Source: Erpetoichthys calabaricus (Eukaryota > Chordata > Cladistia > Polypteriformes > Polypteridae). From it: a stretch of 64,000 bases of DNA. Within the stretch, counting starts at the first letter, position 1; each line of letters starts with the position of its first letter. Shown one piece after another: positions 36,637-45,750 of the stretch. The notes below the pieces were generated by a model that was not told where the DNA came from, did not search any database, and saw nothing but the letters and a program-made list of their open reading frames with translations. The translations under genes and the position numbers were made by a program. Location of the stretch: NCBI RefSeq assembly GCF_900747795.2, contig NC_041402.2, positions 195,525,489-195,589,488 of the forward strand, read 5' to 3'.

Positions 36637-37690
36637 GTAAATCGAGCACTGATCCTTGTCACTCGTCTTTAATTTCTACCATTTTAAAATGAATGGAAAG
36701 CTAATCTCAGTAATAGAGAAACGGGCTAAAACAGCGAAGACAAATGAGAGGAGTGCACAGAGGAGCAAAATGTTTTTGAATGAAACTCGGTACAGTCCAA
36801 CGCATCTTTATCTATCTCCATTTTTCAGCACAGGTTCACCCGGGTCAACAATGAAGGCCAAGGCGAGAGTTAAACCTGCACGGGGCTCCCTCACTTATAA
36901 CGGCACACTTTGGAGTTGCCTTAGGGTGGGTGCAACGAAGAAATAAAAAAGAAACATTTGGAACTACAGATACTGTAATAGAAACCTACTGCTATCGGCC
37001 TCCGCTACACATTTGTGTGCAAACAGACTGTGATGAACTTTTAAAGGCTTTTAAACTACTTCTGCATTCTTTTCTTCTTATGACAAATCGTATATGCCTT
37101 TAAGGCTTTTGTGCATTCTTTGCTGTTGTCTAAGTAAAGTTTAGCAGTCTTACTGCTTCTGGCCTGCTTTTTGTCATTTGGCTGCAGCTGTCATTTAAAC
37201 ATCTTCTTTGGTGACGTCCCTCGCAGTCCCCAGTGTATGGCTCGGCTATGGTGGATGTGACAGAGTCACCTGTTTGGTGAGTCCAGGCCCAGCTCTTAGG
37301 GCCGTAGTGGCTGTTGAATCTTCCCAGTCTAGTCTGATTTGCTTGACTCTCACTAGTGATCACCGTTTTGTGGATCTCCTGGTATTTCAAATTGCAATAA
37401 CAATCCTGCTGTTTCCTTATCCAGATGTGGAATATGCATTTAAACAGCTCTTGGAACAACTGATGCATTTGCTGCTTGTAAAAGTGCCCTGTGGAACTTT
37501 GTGTGGGTACCCTTCAATTATATCATGTTGTATGGTAAAGGATTATTAGATTGAATCTTACTATTAAAATGTGATTCAAATGTGTTTTGAAAAGGTCATA
37601 TTCAAATGTAAAAGAGCTGTTGGGTGTTTTTACTTCGCATTTATTTTGGAATTGTGTTACTGCAGTATTACAGTGTATTTGGAGTATTTT
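36637..37690. other. No supported feature
   Basis: The short ORFs at 36656-36946 and 37208-37549 lack splice support and similarity. The base composition returns from CpG-rich to average by about 36700. Confidence 0.4.
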
Positions 37691-38035
37691 ACAGATTTGT
37701 TTTTGCAACCAAACAGTCCCGAATGAGGCACATGACCTGCATTGTGGAGGAGCGTCTGTTACAGCACTACGGCCATATGGCACGTGTCTCCGAGGGTGAT
37801 CCGGCTCGTTGGATCCTCATTGTTGGGGACCCGAGTGGCTGTACCATGCAGGCCAAGGGGACGCCCACATTTCACCTGGCTGCGACAGATAGAGGGTCAT
37901 TTCTGGAGGGTGAGACTGGACCGCATGTCTGCCTGGGGGGTTGCCAACTGGGATCCCGAGTTTGTTTCGTTGTGTATTGGGTGCAGCAATGCACTGTACC
38001 AGTGTCTGCACACCAACTTAACTTAACTTGACATA
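37690..38035 (+). mobile_element. LINE 3' coding fragment
   Basis: Plus-strand translation gives RMRHMTCIVEERLLQHYGHM and EGDPARWILIVGDPSG, matching the C-terminal stretch of the LINE at 27005-27320. It is truncated at the left and its frame is broken. Confidence 0.8.
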
Positions 38036-38329
38036 TTTTTGGCACAACACTGCCATGATTGGCCTTTTGGTACTGTTGAATGATTTTGCTTGTTAAAGTC
38101 ACTCCTTCACAATACATTTTAGGCCTAATTTCTTTCCCTCATTGCACTAGTTTTGCATCTGCAGTTGTACTAAGAAAAATTATTTAAACAATTCCCAGCC
38201 ACCCTAGGGATTCCTGAATTATCGCTGGTTTATATTACCAACAGGATATTTCAGATGCAGTCTGCTTATTACTTGGCTGCTTACTTGACACACATTGCCT
38301 AAAACAATGAAGTGTTATTATTATCAAAC

Positions 38330-38905
38330 CAGTAACAGCGCACTGCTATAACAATAACGTGCGGTGAATACACTTGACTCGACCATTCCTAGTTCTCAGA
38401 CTCTTTCTCTGTAAGTTTATCATTCGTTTGCTCAGAGGTTGATGCGCTTGCTGCTTCCTGAGCTGCCCTTCTTTTCTCCACCCTAGCGGCCCGCTACTTC
38501 TCTTCTTTCGTCTGCATCTTTTCACGTGAAAACTGATTGTGTTTGTGTTGCAATTACTTAATACATCTTCTTTAATTTTTTCACTTAAGTCTTCAATCTG
38601 CCTCAAGAATTATTTAAGATATGAAGAGGTAGGGGAAGGGATGGTGAAAGTGGTAGGGATGAGAACGGCGCCCATACGCATGCCTCGCCCTGCTGGCCAC
38701 TGCCGAGAGCTGATTCTACAATAAAATAAAAATACAAAGAAGAATAACCTTGGAGGTCAATCATCACCCTGACAGCAGACAGTAGAGGTCACGTAGTATA
38801 TGTGTACCAAATTTCAGGTCAATAGGTCAAACAATTTGTGAGCTACAGGTGATTTAAAATCCTGTACAGACAAATGGACAGCCATGGTAGTGTATTATAT
38901 ATAAA
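38330..38905. mobile_element. Helitron-related 3' segment, copy A
   Basis: Its blocks recur at 39975-40260 in the same order: ACAGCGCA-TGC, GTGAATACAC, ATACGCATGCC, TTCTACAATAAAATAAA, ATATGTGTACCA-ATTTCA and GAGCTACAGGTGATTTAAAA. The second copy follows a Helitron helicase relic directly, so this is most likely the same element's 3' region. Confidence 0.5.
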
Positions 38906-38923
38906 AACATATAAATACAGTAG

Positions 38924-38931
<8 letters not shown>

Positions 38932-38981
<50 letters not shown>
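38932..38981. repeat. (TA)n microsatellite
   Basis: About 25 TA units. They are followed at 38982-39200 by an odd AT-rich stretch with many CGTCG and TCG motifs. Confidence 0.9.
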
Positions 38982-38985
<4 letters not shown>

Positions 38986-39473
38986 GGAATGGGTGGGTCG
39001 TCGGGTGGGCCTTTTTTTCATTCCGTCGTTTTTTCGACGTTTTGAAAATGTAGAATGATTATTTGATTTTTTTGTTTTTATTTGATCGTGTCTATGTAGC
39101 TGCCGTCGTAATAAAGTATCGCTAAAATCGTCATTTATCGTAATTTATTTTTGACGTATAACGTCGCCGTCGTCGAGGTCAGTGATACCAGTGCAAAAAA
39201 TCTGCTTACGGTTGAAAGACACGCCCTACTCACTGGACAGTTAAAAACACCAATCAAACTAACGATGACATCAAGTATTACCCAATCAAAAGTAGGAAAG
39301 GAGGCATCTTCATAAAATGCGTGTGGGATGATTTGCATGAGACGCTGCTTTAAAAAAAAAATTATAAAAAAAATATGGGATAAATCCCGTCCAGTATTGA
39401 TTCAAAACGGGACGCGCAATTTCATTCTCAAACGCGGCACGATTCCGTATTTTAAAGGACGGGTGGCAACCCT

Positions 39474-39910
39474 ACAGTGCCAGGTAACCACCCATACAAT
39501 CACATTGTGATTCAGACTAGGAATGCAATGAATGTAATTACCCCGATCTACATACAAGGCGAAAGTCTTGCAACATTCAAAGATGATGGTTTGGGATAAG
39601 TACACCATACAACATAAAAGAGCTTATGAAGCCTTGAACCGAAAAAAGCAACATCTCAGAGATCGTAAAAAAAAAAATAGGAGCTAATGTCGTTTTACTC
39701 GCTGTAGATTTTAGTCAAACATTACCAGTTATTTCACGAGGGAGACCAGCACATCAACTCAACGCGTGTTTAAAATCCATGCTTCTCCCACGCTCGGTTA
39801 TATGTCGCGTGTTCTCGGGTAGGTGCACCAAAAAATGTATACATTTAAGCATGTAATGGGCAAACAAAAAATGAGGTATACCCAAAGGCACAGCAGTAGT
39901 ACTTAATGTA
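39474..39910 (+). mobile_element. Helitron helicase relic (Pif1-like)
   Basis: In changing frames the plus strand reads VWDKYTIQHKRAYEALNRK (39585-39640), a decayed DFRQTLPVISRGRPA block (39700-39750) and LYVACSRVGAPKNVYI (39798-39845) followed by GKQKMRYTQ. These are Walker-B-side and C-terminal motifs of the Helitron Pif1-like helicase. Several frame breaks make it inactive. Its first 80 bp (39474-39556) are shared, inverted, with the repeat units around the hammerhead elements at 43.7-44.1 kb. Confidence 0.8.
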
Positions 39911-39974
39911 ACTTTACTTCTTAAATGTTAATGTTTTACTGTTTAATAATTTATACGCTTCTTATATGTTGTTC

Positions 39975-40262
39975 AAATTCTTTTATCAAAATACCACTGA
40001 CAGCGCAATGCACGATAACATCGAGTGAATACACCTTACGCATCCGCCCACGGCTGCCCTGCTGTGCGCAGATACGACTTGATTGTACAATAAAATAAAA
40101 TAAAGATAAAAAGACTAAAACAATCATCACCCATAAAGCGGATAGTAGACGTGACGTACTATATGTGTACCACATTTCAAGTGTATAGGTGCAACGGTTT
40201 GCGAGCTACAGGTCATTTAAAATCCTGGACAGACACACAAATTGCCACGGTAGCAAATTACA
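39975..40262 (+). mobile_element. Helitron-related 3' segment, copy B
   Basis: It repeats the 38330-38905 blocks and lies just downstream of the helicase relic, as the 3' region of one old Helitron would. Confidence 0.5.
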
Positions 40263-40401
40263 GAAGAAGATTTTACTGTTTAATAATTTATATTTATATG
40301 AAATGTGCTTCTTATATATTACTTCATATTCTCATATGATAATGATGTTAATGTTTATATTGATTTCTGTGTTATTAAAACTGCATGTATGTGTGTATAT
40401 G

Positions 40402-41792
40402 TATACGAGCTGTATATACCCGGCGTTGCCCGGGGCAGAAGTAACCTAATCGGTCAAACACTTACATATATACCAAAGTAAACCTAATCGGTCAAACAGT
40501 TACATATATAAAAAAAGCGAACCTAATCGGATAAACAGCTTCATATATACAGAAGCGAACCTAATCGGACAAACAGCTAATCTATATACATAAGCAAACC
40601 TAATTGGTCAAACAGTTACATAAATACAAAAGCAAACCTAATCGATCAAACAGCTTCATATATACAGAAGCGAACCTAATCGGACAAACAGCTAATCTAT
40701 ATACATAAGCAAACCTAATTGGTCAAACAGTTACATAAATACAAAAGCAAACCTAATCGATGAAACAGCTTCATATATACAGAATCGAACCTAATTGGTC
40801 AAACAGTTATGCATGTGCAGAATGATTTTACAAAGATTATGCGTGTTAACAATCATTAAAAAGAAAAGATTGAGGAACTCTTCTTCTATATGTGATAAAG
40901 CTGGATGAAGCTGACTTGACGAAGACGTAGGTGGCATAGATTGGTTTTTCTAAAACAGAAGAAAAAAATGAGTATCTATTATTATTTTAAATTAGAATGA
41001 AAATGAGAACCTTGATTAGAGATAGATTATCCGTATTAAAATATGTGCATGAATAAACTTTTGCTAACTCTCTAGCAAAAGTTTATTCATACAAATTGGC
41101 ATGGGATGGCTTTGTGAAAAAGTAAAAATTACATAAAAATAAATTGAGAATGCGTACTTCGATTTGACTGAGATTATCTATAATGATCAAAAAAAAGTTT
41201 ACTATGTTTTTTTTTCCATACGGGAAGGATGTAAAACCTTACATAGGCACCCTTCAGCCCGTACTGAAGGGTAGTGTCAGATTCTTACTGACTAAAAAAC
41301 ACCCTTTTTATTCCACAGCTACCCCAAAAACCACTATTAGGCATTACTTTGGGGTGGCAGTAGTTTAGTTATGAAACAGCCGGGTCCTGAAAAAAATCTG
41401 TCTTATTAGTGGCTTCATCACATATAGAAGAAGAGTTCCTCAATCTTTTCTTTTTAATGATTGTTAACACGCATAATGTTTGTAAAATCATTCTGCACAT
41501 GCATAACTGTTTGACCAATTAGGTTCGCTTCTGTATATATGAAGCTGTTTGATCGATTAGGTTTGCTTTTGTATTTATGTAACTGTTTGACCAATTAGGT
41601 TTGCTTATGTATATAGATTAGCTGTTTGTCCGATTAGGTTCGCTTCTGTATATATGAAGCTGTTTGTCCGATTAGGTTCGGTTTTTTTATATATGTAACT
41701 GTTTGACCGATTACGTTTACTTTGGTATATATGTAAGTTTTTTACCGATTAGGTTACTTCTGCCCCGGGCAACGCCGGGTATATACAGCTCG

Positions 41793-41796
<4 letters not shown>
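40402..41796. repeat. 1.4-kb inverted repeat with Helitron-like 3' ends outward
   Basis: The left arm (40402-40901) and right arm (about 41412-41796) are inverse copies. The outer ends carry the hairpin CCCGGGCAACGCCGGG followed by TATATACAGCT, which resembles a Helitron 3' end. Each arm is a row of units of about 39 bp starting CCTAATCGGTCAAACAG: ten at left, seven at right. The extra three units on the left are a 117-bp direct duplication. The 510-bp spacer has no protein-coding relic. Confidence 0.8.
41049..41090. other. Perfect 18-bp-stem hairpin at the centre of the inverted repeat spacer
   Basis: ATGAATAAACTTTTGCTA (41049-41066) and its exact complement (41073-41090) enclose the loop ACTCTC. 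A second, shorter hairpin (ACCCTTCAG / CTGAAGGGT) lies at about 41249-41273. Confidence 0.9.

Positions 41797-41797
<1 letters not shown>

Positions 41798-41822
<25 letters not shown>
41798..41822. repeat. (TA)n microsatellite
   Basis: It directly abuts the right end of the 1.4-kb inverted repeat. Confidence 0.85.
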
Positions 41823-41824
<2 letters not shown>

Positions 41825-41825
41825 C

Positions 41826-42345
41826 AGTCATGGCAAAAAGTTTTGAGAATGACACGTGTTGGTTTTCACAGTGTTTTTAAATCTTTGTGTCAGATGTTTC
41901 TCTGGTATACAGAAGTAGAATGACAAGCAGTCCAGAAGTTTCAAAGGTTTTTATTGACAGTTACATTAATCTTACGTGCAAGTCCATATTTGCAGTGTTG
42001 GCCCTTCTTTGTTTTTCAAGATCTCTACAGTTTGCCCTGGCAGGCTGTCAATCAACTTCTGGGCCCAATCCTGACTGATGGCCGCCCATTCTTGCATCAT
42101 CAACGCTTGGAGTTTGTCAGAATTGGTGGGTTTTTGTTTGTGCACCTGCCTCTTGAGGATTGACCACAAATTCTCAATGGGATTTAAAGTCTGGGGAGTT
42201 TCCTGGCCACAGATCCCTAAGGTTGATGTTTTGTTTCCCGAGCCACTTACTCATCACTTTTGCCTTATGACCCGGCACTCCATCATGCTGGTCACCAAGC
42301 TATTCTTGGATGGTTGGGAGAAGTTGCTCTCAGAGGATGTTGATT
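41826..42345 (-). mobile_element. Tc1-like transposon, 3' half
   Basis: The end ACAGTCATGGCAAAAAGTTT then GAGAATGACAC is a typical fish Tc1 terminal repeat. The minus strand reads WSILKRQVHKQKPTNSDKL, EWAAISQDWAQKLIDSLP and EILKNKEGPTLQIW, the transposase C-terminus. The DDE catalytic core is missing or decayed. Confidence 0.88.
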
Positions 42346-42530
42346 GACAGAAGTTGATTGACAGCCTGCCAGTGTGAATTGCAGAGGTCTTGAAAACGAA
42401 AGAAGGGCCAACACTGCAGACATTGACTGTTTGCATAAATGTAATGTAATTGTCAATAAGAACCTTTGAAACTTCTGAACTTCTTGAAATTCTACTTCAA
42501 TATAAAGTGTTGCAGTTCAGCACTGGTGAT
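42346..42530 (+). mobile_element. Inverted second copy of the Tc1 3' end
   Basis: GACAGCCTGCCAGTGTGAAT, GAAGAAGGGCCAACACTGCA and AACCTTTGAAACTTCTG are the inverse of 41940-42060. The element thus has two transposase 3' ends facing each other, and the 5' half is gone. Confidence 0.8.
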
Positions 42531-42821
42531 GGTAATTACCCCCAGACCAGGGGTTGGTGTTGTGTACTAATGCTGTCTGTTCTCATCACAGCAACTCCAT
42601 CTCTGGACAATCCCATTCCTGCCACTTGAACTCATATCCTGAAAGTATGCCATCTTGTTTCAGTTCAATTGAGAACTCCAGTCTGAAAAGACTATTCCGT
42701 ATTTATTGCATGTTTTATTTGTTTATTTTCCATTTAATTATATGGAGGTCACTAAGGTGGTACTCCAACCCTTTTTATCTTTGTTTTTGTTGTCTTGTAC
42801 AAATTATATATATATACTGTG

Positions 42822-42829
<8 letters not shown>

Positions 42830-42866
<37 letters not shown>
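42830..42866. repeat. (TA)n microsatellite
   Basis: Continuous TA repeats just left of the first hammerhead element. Confidence 0.9.
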
Positions 42867-42867
<1 letters not shown>

Positions 42868-42885
42868 GTTGCATCGCTTGCATAA

Positions 42886-43029
42886 TGCAAAGAGTACGCG
42901 ACACGTGTTTCGCCGTTATTTGGGCTCATCAGCCGTACACACTCTACTGCTCCCTTTGCAGGGATCGATCCTCGGATGTCAGCGTCAGAGACAAAGTCTC
43001 TTTATGCTGCGCCACGGCGTGTAGTTCGT
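42886..43029 (-). mobile_element. tRNA-hammerhead element, copy 1
   Basis: The minus strand begins with ACGAAC, then a tRNA-like head (A box GTGGCGCAGCAT, B box GGATCGATCC), and ends with a hammerhead ribozyme at 42950-42887. It is flanked by TTGCATAA at 42878-42885 and its inverse TTATGCAA at 43030-43037. It shows no coding potential. Such a small Pol III-type unit with a self-cleaving tail would be mobilised in trans, if at all. Confidence 0.8.
42887..42950 (-). ncRNA. Type I hammerhead ribozyme, copy 1
   Basis: The core CTGATGA, then stem II (GCC / GGC), GAAA, a minimal stem III (ACACGTGT) and the cleavage triplet GTC are all present. Predicted cleavage lies between 42900 and 42899. Stem I pairs GTACG with CGTAC; the pair next to the core is a G-G mismatch here. 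The small stem III is as in newt satellite and Penelope-type hammerheads, which are thought to act as dimers. Confidence 0.8.
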
Positions 43030-43075
43030 TTATGCAATGGATATATATATGTGTGTATATATAATATATATGTAT

Positions 43076-43636
43076 TGTGGAAGATGACCCGGACACAGAC
43101 AGGCAGATACGTTAAACTTACCCAACACACATTTATAGTAGAGCTCCATGTTTACAAAGTGCCACACAAACCCCTAAAGTCCCCAAAGTCCTGGCCACAC
43201 AATCCAATGCCTTATCTTCTTCAGGCTGCCTCCTTGCCTCCTCCAGACACCTTGACCTCTTCCACCCGACTCTAGCCACAATATGAAGGGAGGTGGCCCC
43301 TTTTATATTCCCCCGGATGTGCTCCAGGTGTGTTCCGGCAATCTTCCACCGACACGCCTCAGTGTGGCGGAAGTGCCGGCTGCATCCCCGGAAGCACTCC
43401 GGGTGTCCCTGCTCCTCTTCCCCCCCAGCACTTCCGCCACACCCAGGCTCCAAAGGCATAGGGGCGCCCCCTGGCGGTGACCACGGGCCCCTACAGGGTT
43501 GAGTTTCAAAGCTCTGTACCCGTGGCCCCCAAAGGTACCAGGGCGGTCGCCCCCACATGGTCTGGGGAAGGTGTAAGCCCTCCTCCGGTCCTCCTGGGCA
43601 TCCCGGCTGGGTCGCCCCTCCCAGCCATCTCCGACA
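43076..43636 (-). mobile_element. Solo LTR, LTR-retroelement fossil
   Basis: The 561-bp sequence has TGT...ACA ends and GTAT on both sides (43072-43075 and 43637-43640), a 4-bp target duplication. On the minus strand it carries a TATA box (AATATAAAAGGGG) and a late polyadenylation signal. No internal region is present, so it is the product of LTR-LTR recombination. The superfamily (Gypsy or ERV) is not decided. The clean target duplication suggests moderate age. Confidence 0.75.
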
Positions 43637-43642
43637 GTATAC

Positions 43643-43648
<6 letters not shown>

Positions 43649-43693
<45 letters not shown>

Positions 43694-43695
43694 AT
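43649..43695. repeat. (TA)n microsatellite
   Basis: This is the continuation of the TA-rich tract into which the solo LTR inserted. Confidence 0.9.
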
Positions 43696-43854
43696 TCACG
43701 GCATTCGTAGTCTGTGTCACAATCTGATTGTATGGGTGGTTACCTACCAGGTAACGCTTGTGGTTGGCCAGCAATCTGCTAACATCAGCCACGGTGCCCT
43801 CAGTTTGTGAGGAGCAGATCATAGAATGGTTGAAATAGTTTACTGTCAAATAAA

Positions 43855-43998
43855 TGCAAAGAGTACGCGACACGTGTTTCGCGCTCATTCTGGGCTCATC
43901 AGGCGTACACACTCCACTGCACTCCCTCTCGGGAATCGAACCTCAGACGTCAGCGCCAGAGGCGATGCCCCTAACGTTGCGCCACGGCGTGTGGTTCG
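43855..43998 (-). mobile_element. tRNA-hammerhead element, copy 2
   Basis: This is the best-preserved copy. Minus-strand order: ACGAAC, tRNA-like head with A box GTGGCGCAACG (43985-43975) and B box GGTTCGATTCC (43942-43932), then the hammerhead, ending TTTGCA. Flanks are CTGTCAAATAAA (43843-43854) and its exact inverse TTTATTTGACAG (43999-44010). The B box fits the Pol III consensus. There is no ORF. Confidence 0.85.
43856..43920 (-). ncRNA. Type I hammerhead ribozyme, copy 2
   Basis: The core CTGATGA, stem II, GAAA, stem III ACACGTGT and GTC are intact. Stem I is a perfect 6-bp helix, GTACGC with GCGTAC. An outer GCA-TGC pairing encloses an internal loop of the kind used for tertiary contacts. 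Stem II has one C-C mismatch. Predicted cleavage lies between 43869 and 43868. Confidence 0.85.
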
Positions 43999-44271
43999 TT
44001 TATTTGACAGCATGTAGATCGGGGTAATTACATTCACGGCATTCGTAGTCTGTGTCACAATCTGATTGTATGGGTGGTTACCTACCAGGTAACGCTTAGT
44101 ATAGTGTATATATATACTGTATATGTATATGCATGCATTGGTCTGATCACAATCTGATATTTAGGTGGTTACCTACCAGGCAATGCTTGTGGTTGGTCGG
44201 CAGACATCCGCCATGCCCTCTGAGTTGTGAGAAGCAGATCATAGACATGAGATATAGTTCCTGCTAAATAA

Positions 44272-44407
44272 TGCAAGGAGTACACGACACGTGTTTCACC
44301 CTAATTGGGGCTCATCAGGTGTTTGTAGTTTTGCTTCTCCTTGCAGGGGTTGAATCTCTGATGCCCGAAGCAAGGCCTCAGACGTTGTGCCACGATGGCT
44401 GCTTTAC
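44272..44407 (-). mobile_element. tRNA-hammerhead element, copy 3
   Basis: It has the same layout, more diverged. The tRNA-like head is degraded (B-box region GAGATTCAACC), but the ribozyme core is kept. Flanks CCTGCTAAATAA (44260-44271) and TTACTTGACAGG (44408-44419) are an imperfect inverse pair. Confidence 0.75.
44273..44334 (-). ncRNA. Type I hammerhead ribozyme, copy 3
   Basis: CTGATGA, GAAA and GTC are intact. Stem II (GCCC / GGGT) and stem I (ACAC / GTGT) differ in sequence from copy 2 yet still pair; the G-C pair of stem I in copy 2 is A-T here. Predicted cleavage lies between 44286 and 44285. Confidence 0.75.
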
Positions 44408-44474
44408 TTACTTGACAGGATGTGGATCGGAGTATTGTATGCATAGGTCTGATCACAATCAGACCATCACAATC

Positions 44475-45745
44475 GCATCACAGTATCACAATCACATATT
44501 CACATATATTTTTTTTTGCTGAAACTGTAAAGGGTGAAGAGAGTAACTCATTTGAATTTAGTCTTGTATGTGAAATACTTAAATATCACTGTAAAGTAAT
44601 TTTAAGTACATTCTTTCGTATCATTTGAGAAGCACATATTGACTTGGAGTGCTTCAAAATATGTAAAAGTCACCTGGGAAAGGATGTTACGTCTCCTGGA
44701 TGAAGGCCCAAAAAAGAAGCACGGCTGAGAAACCAGAATTAATGACTGCACTAAACGTGTCTGAGAGATCACAGGCCATTTTGTGTGGATTTCTTAAGAG
44801 CATCGCTGGCCATACAAAGCCTCCCCAGCTCTGTGTTCCCTTTTTCTTGTCACTTTGTGCATACAGGGAATCCTGTTTTTATGAAGGGCTGTGTTTTCAA
44901 GTGTTACCTTCGTTTGACTTTTCATGTGTGTCTTAAGTGATATTGCACAAGTCATGAGCACTTCATGCTTTACCAACACACTACAAGGAAAAAGTAGAAA
45001 TATTAATAACAGTAGCATAATTAGAAAAAAAAGGTAAAGTACAAACTAGAATGTGTACCCTACATTTGAATTATTTAAATGTGTACTTCATTGTAATATA
45101 AACATTCAAACTTTGTAAGCTCATTTGACAGTCCTAGCTTGGTGACTTTCTCTGCAAATACACTCCACTTGGCTTTTTGAAAGTTTCATTGTCACCTTTG
45201 CCAGCTATAAGAAGTTATGCCAATGTGTAGAAGATCATTGTTGACCATGTGAGAAATCATTCAGCACTTCGCAGCATGCTGGTTCAGTGTGGCCATTCAT
45301 ACATGGAATCCTGCAGAGGTCTGGCAAGAACTCTTTCTGCCACCTTACCAGCTTGAATGTACAATGTTGCTTTGAGTCAAATAGAAGGAGATGGTCACTG
45401 CGTGATGCCCCATTTTGGTAGCCAACACCTAATACATCACTGAATTCAGTGGCTATTACAGTCACCAAGGTTGACAGCGGGGTGTTAAAGTAGTGCAAGT
45501 AATTGAATGTCATTCAGTGTTTCATTGGTGGTTTGTAGACATGAATACCAAAACTCCCAGTCTTGGTGGTATCACAATGTGTTCTTGATAACTTCACCTC
45601 ACGTATGATGCTGTGCCTTGTTTGGCATGCAGGTCATAGCAGACTGTTTCAGAATTGGAGGTTTTAACTCAAATAACTGTGTTGGCTATGCAGGAATATT
45701 TCCAAAATAAGTAAATAAATAAATGTATTGTGAAGTGAGACAATA
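44475..45745. other. No supported feature
   Basis: The ORF at 45235-45513 (minus) is open for 92 codons but has no similarity I can name and no supporting splice sites. No repeat family is recognised here. Confidence 0.4.
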
Positions 45746-45750
45746 AACCG

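Larger units (their letters stand above)
43696..44470. repeat. Repeat units surrounding hammerhead copies 2 and 3
   Basis: The block TTCACGGCATTCGTAGTCTG ... CCTACCAGGTAACGCTT is found at 43696-43760 and again at 44032-44098, a spacing of 336 bp. A diverged unit starts near 44133, and its opening GGTCTGATCACAATC recurs at 44446. Each complete unit holds one tRNA-hammerhead element. Part of the unit (39474-39556, inverted) also abuts the Helitron helicase relic, so the units may derive from Helitron sequence. Confidence 0.75.

Noticed and set aside
43133-43644. Minus-strand ORFs of 113-141 codons.
   Set aside because: They lie inside a GC-rich solo LTR, have low-complexity Gly/Arg composition and no family similarity.
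43696-44470. CRISPR-like or other short regularly spaced array.
   Set aside because: The units are about 336 bp, vertebrate, and explained by the tRNA-hammerhead element and its flanks.
45235-45513. 92-codon minus-strand ORF with several cysteines.
   Set aside because: No splice context, no recognisable domain and no repeated copy in the window; too little to call a gene.
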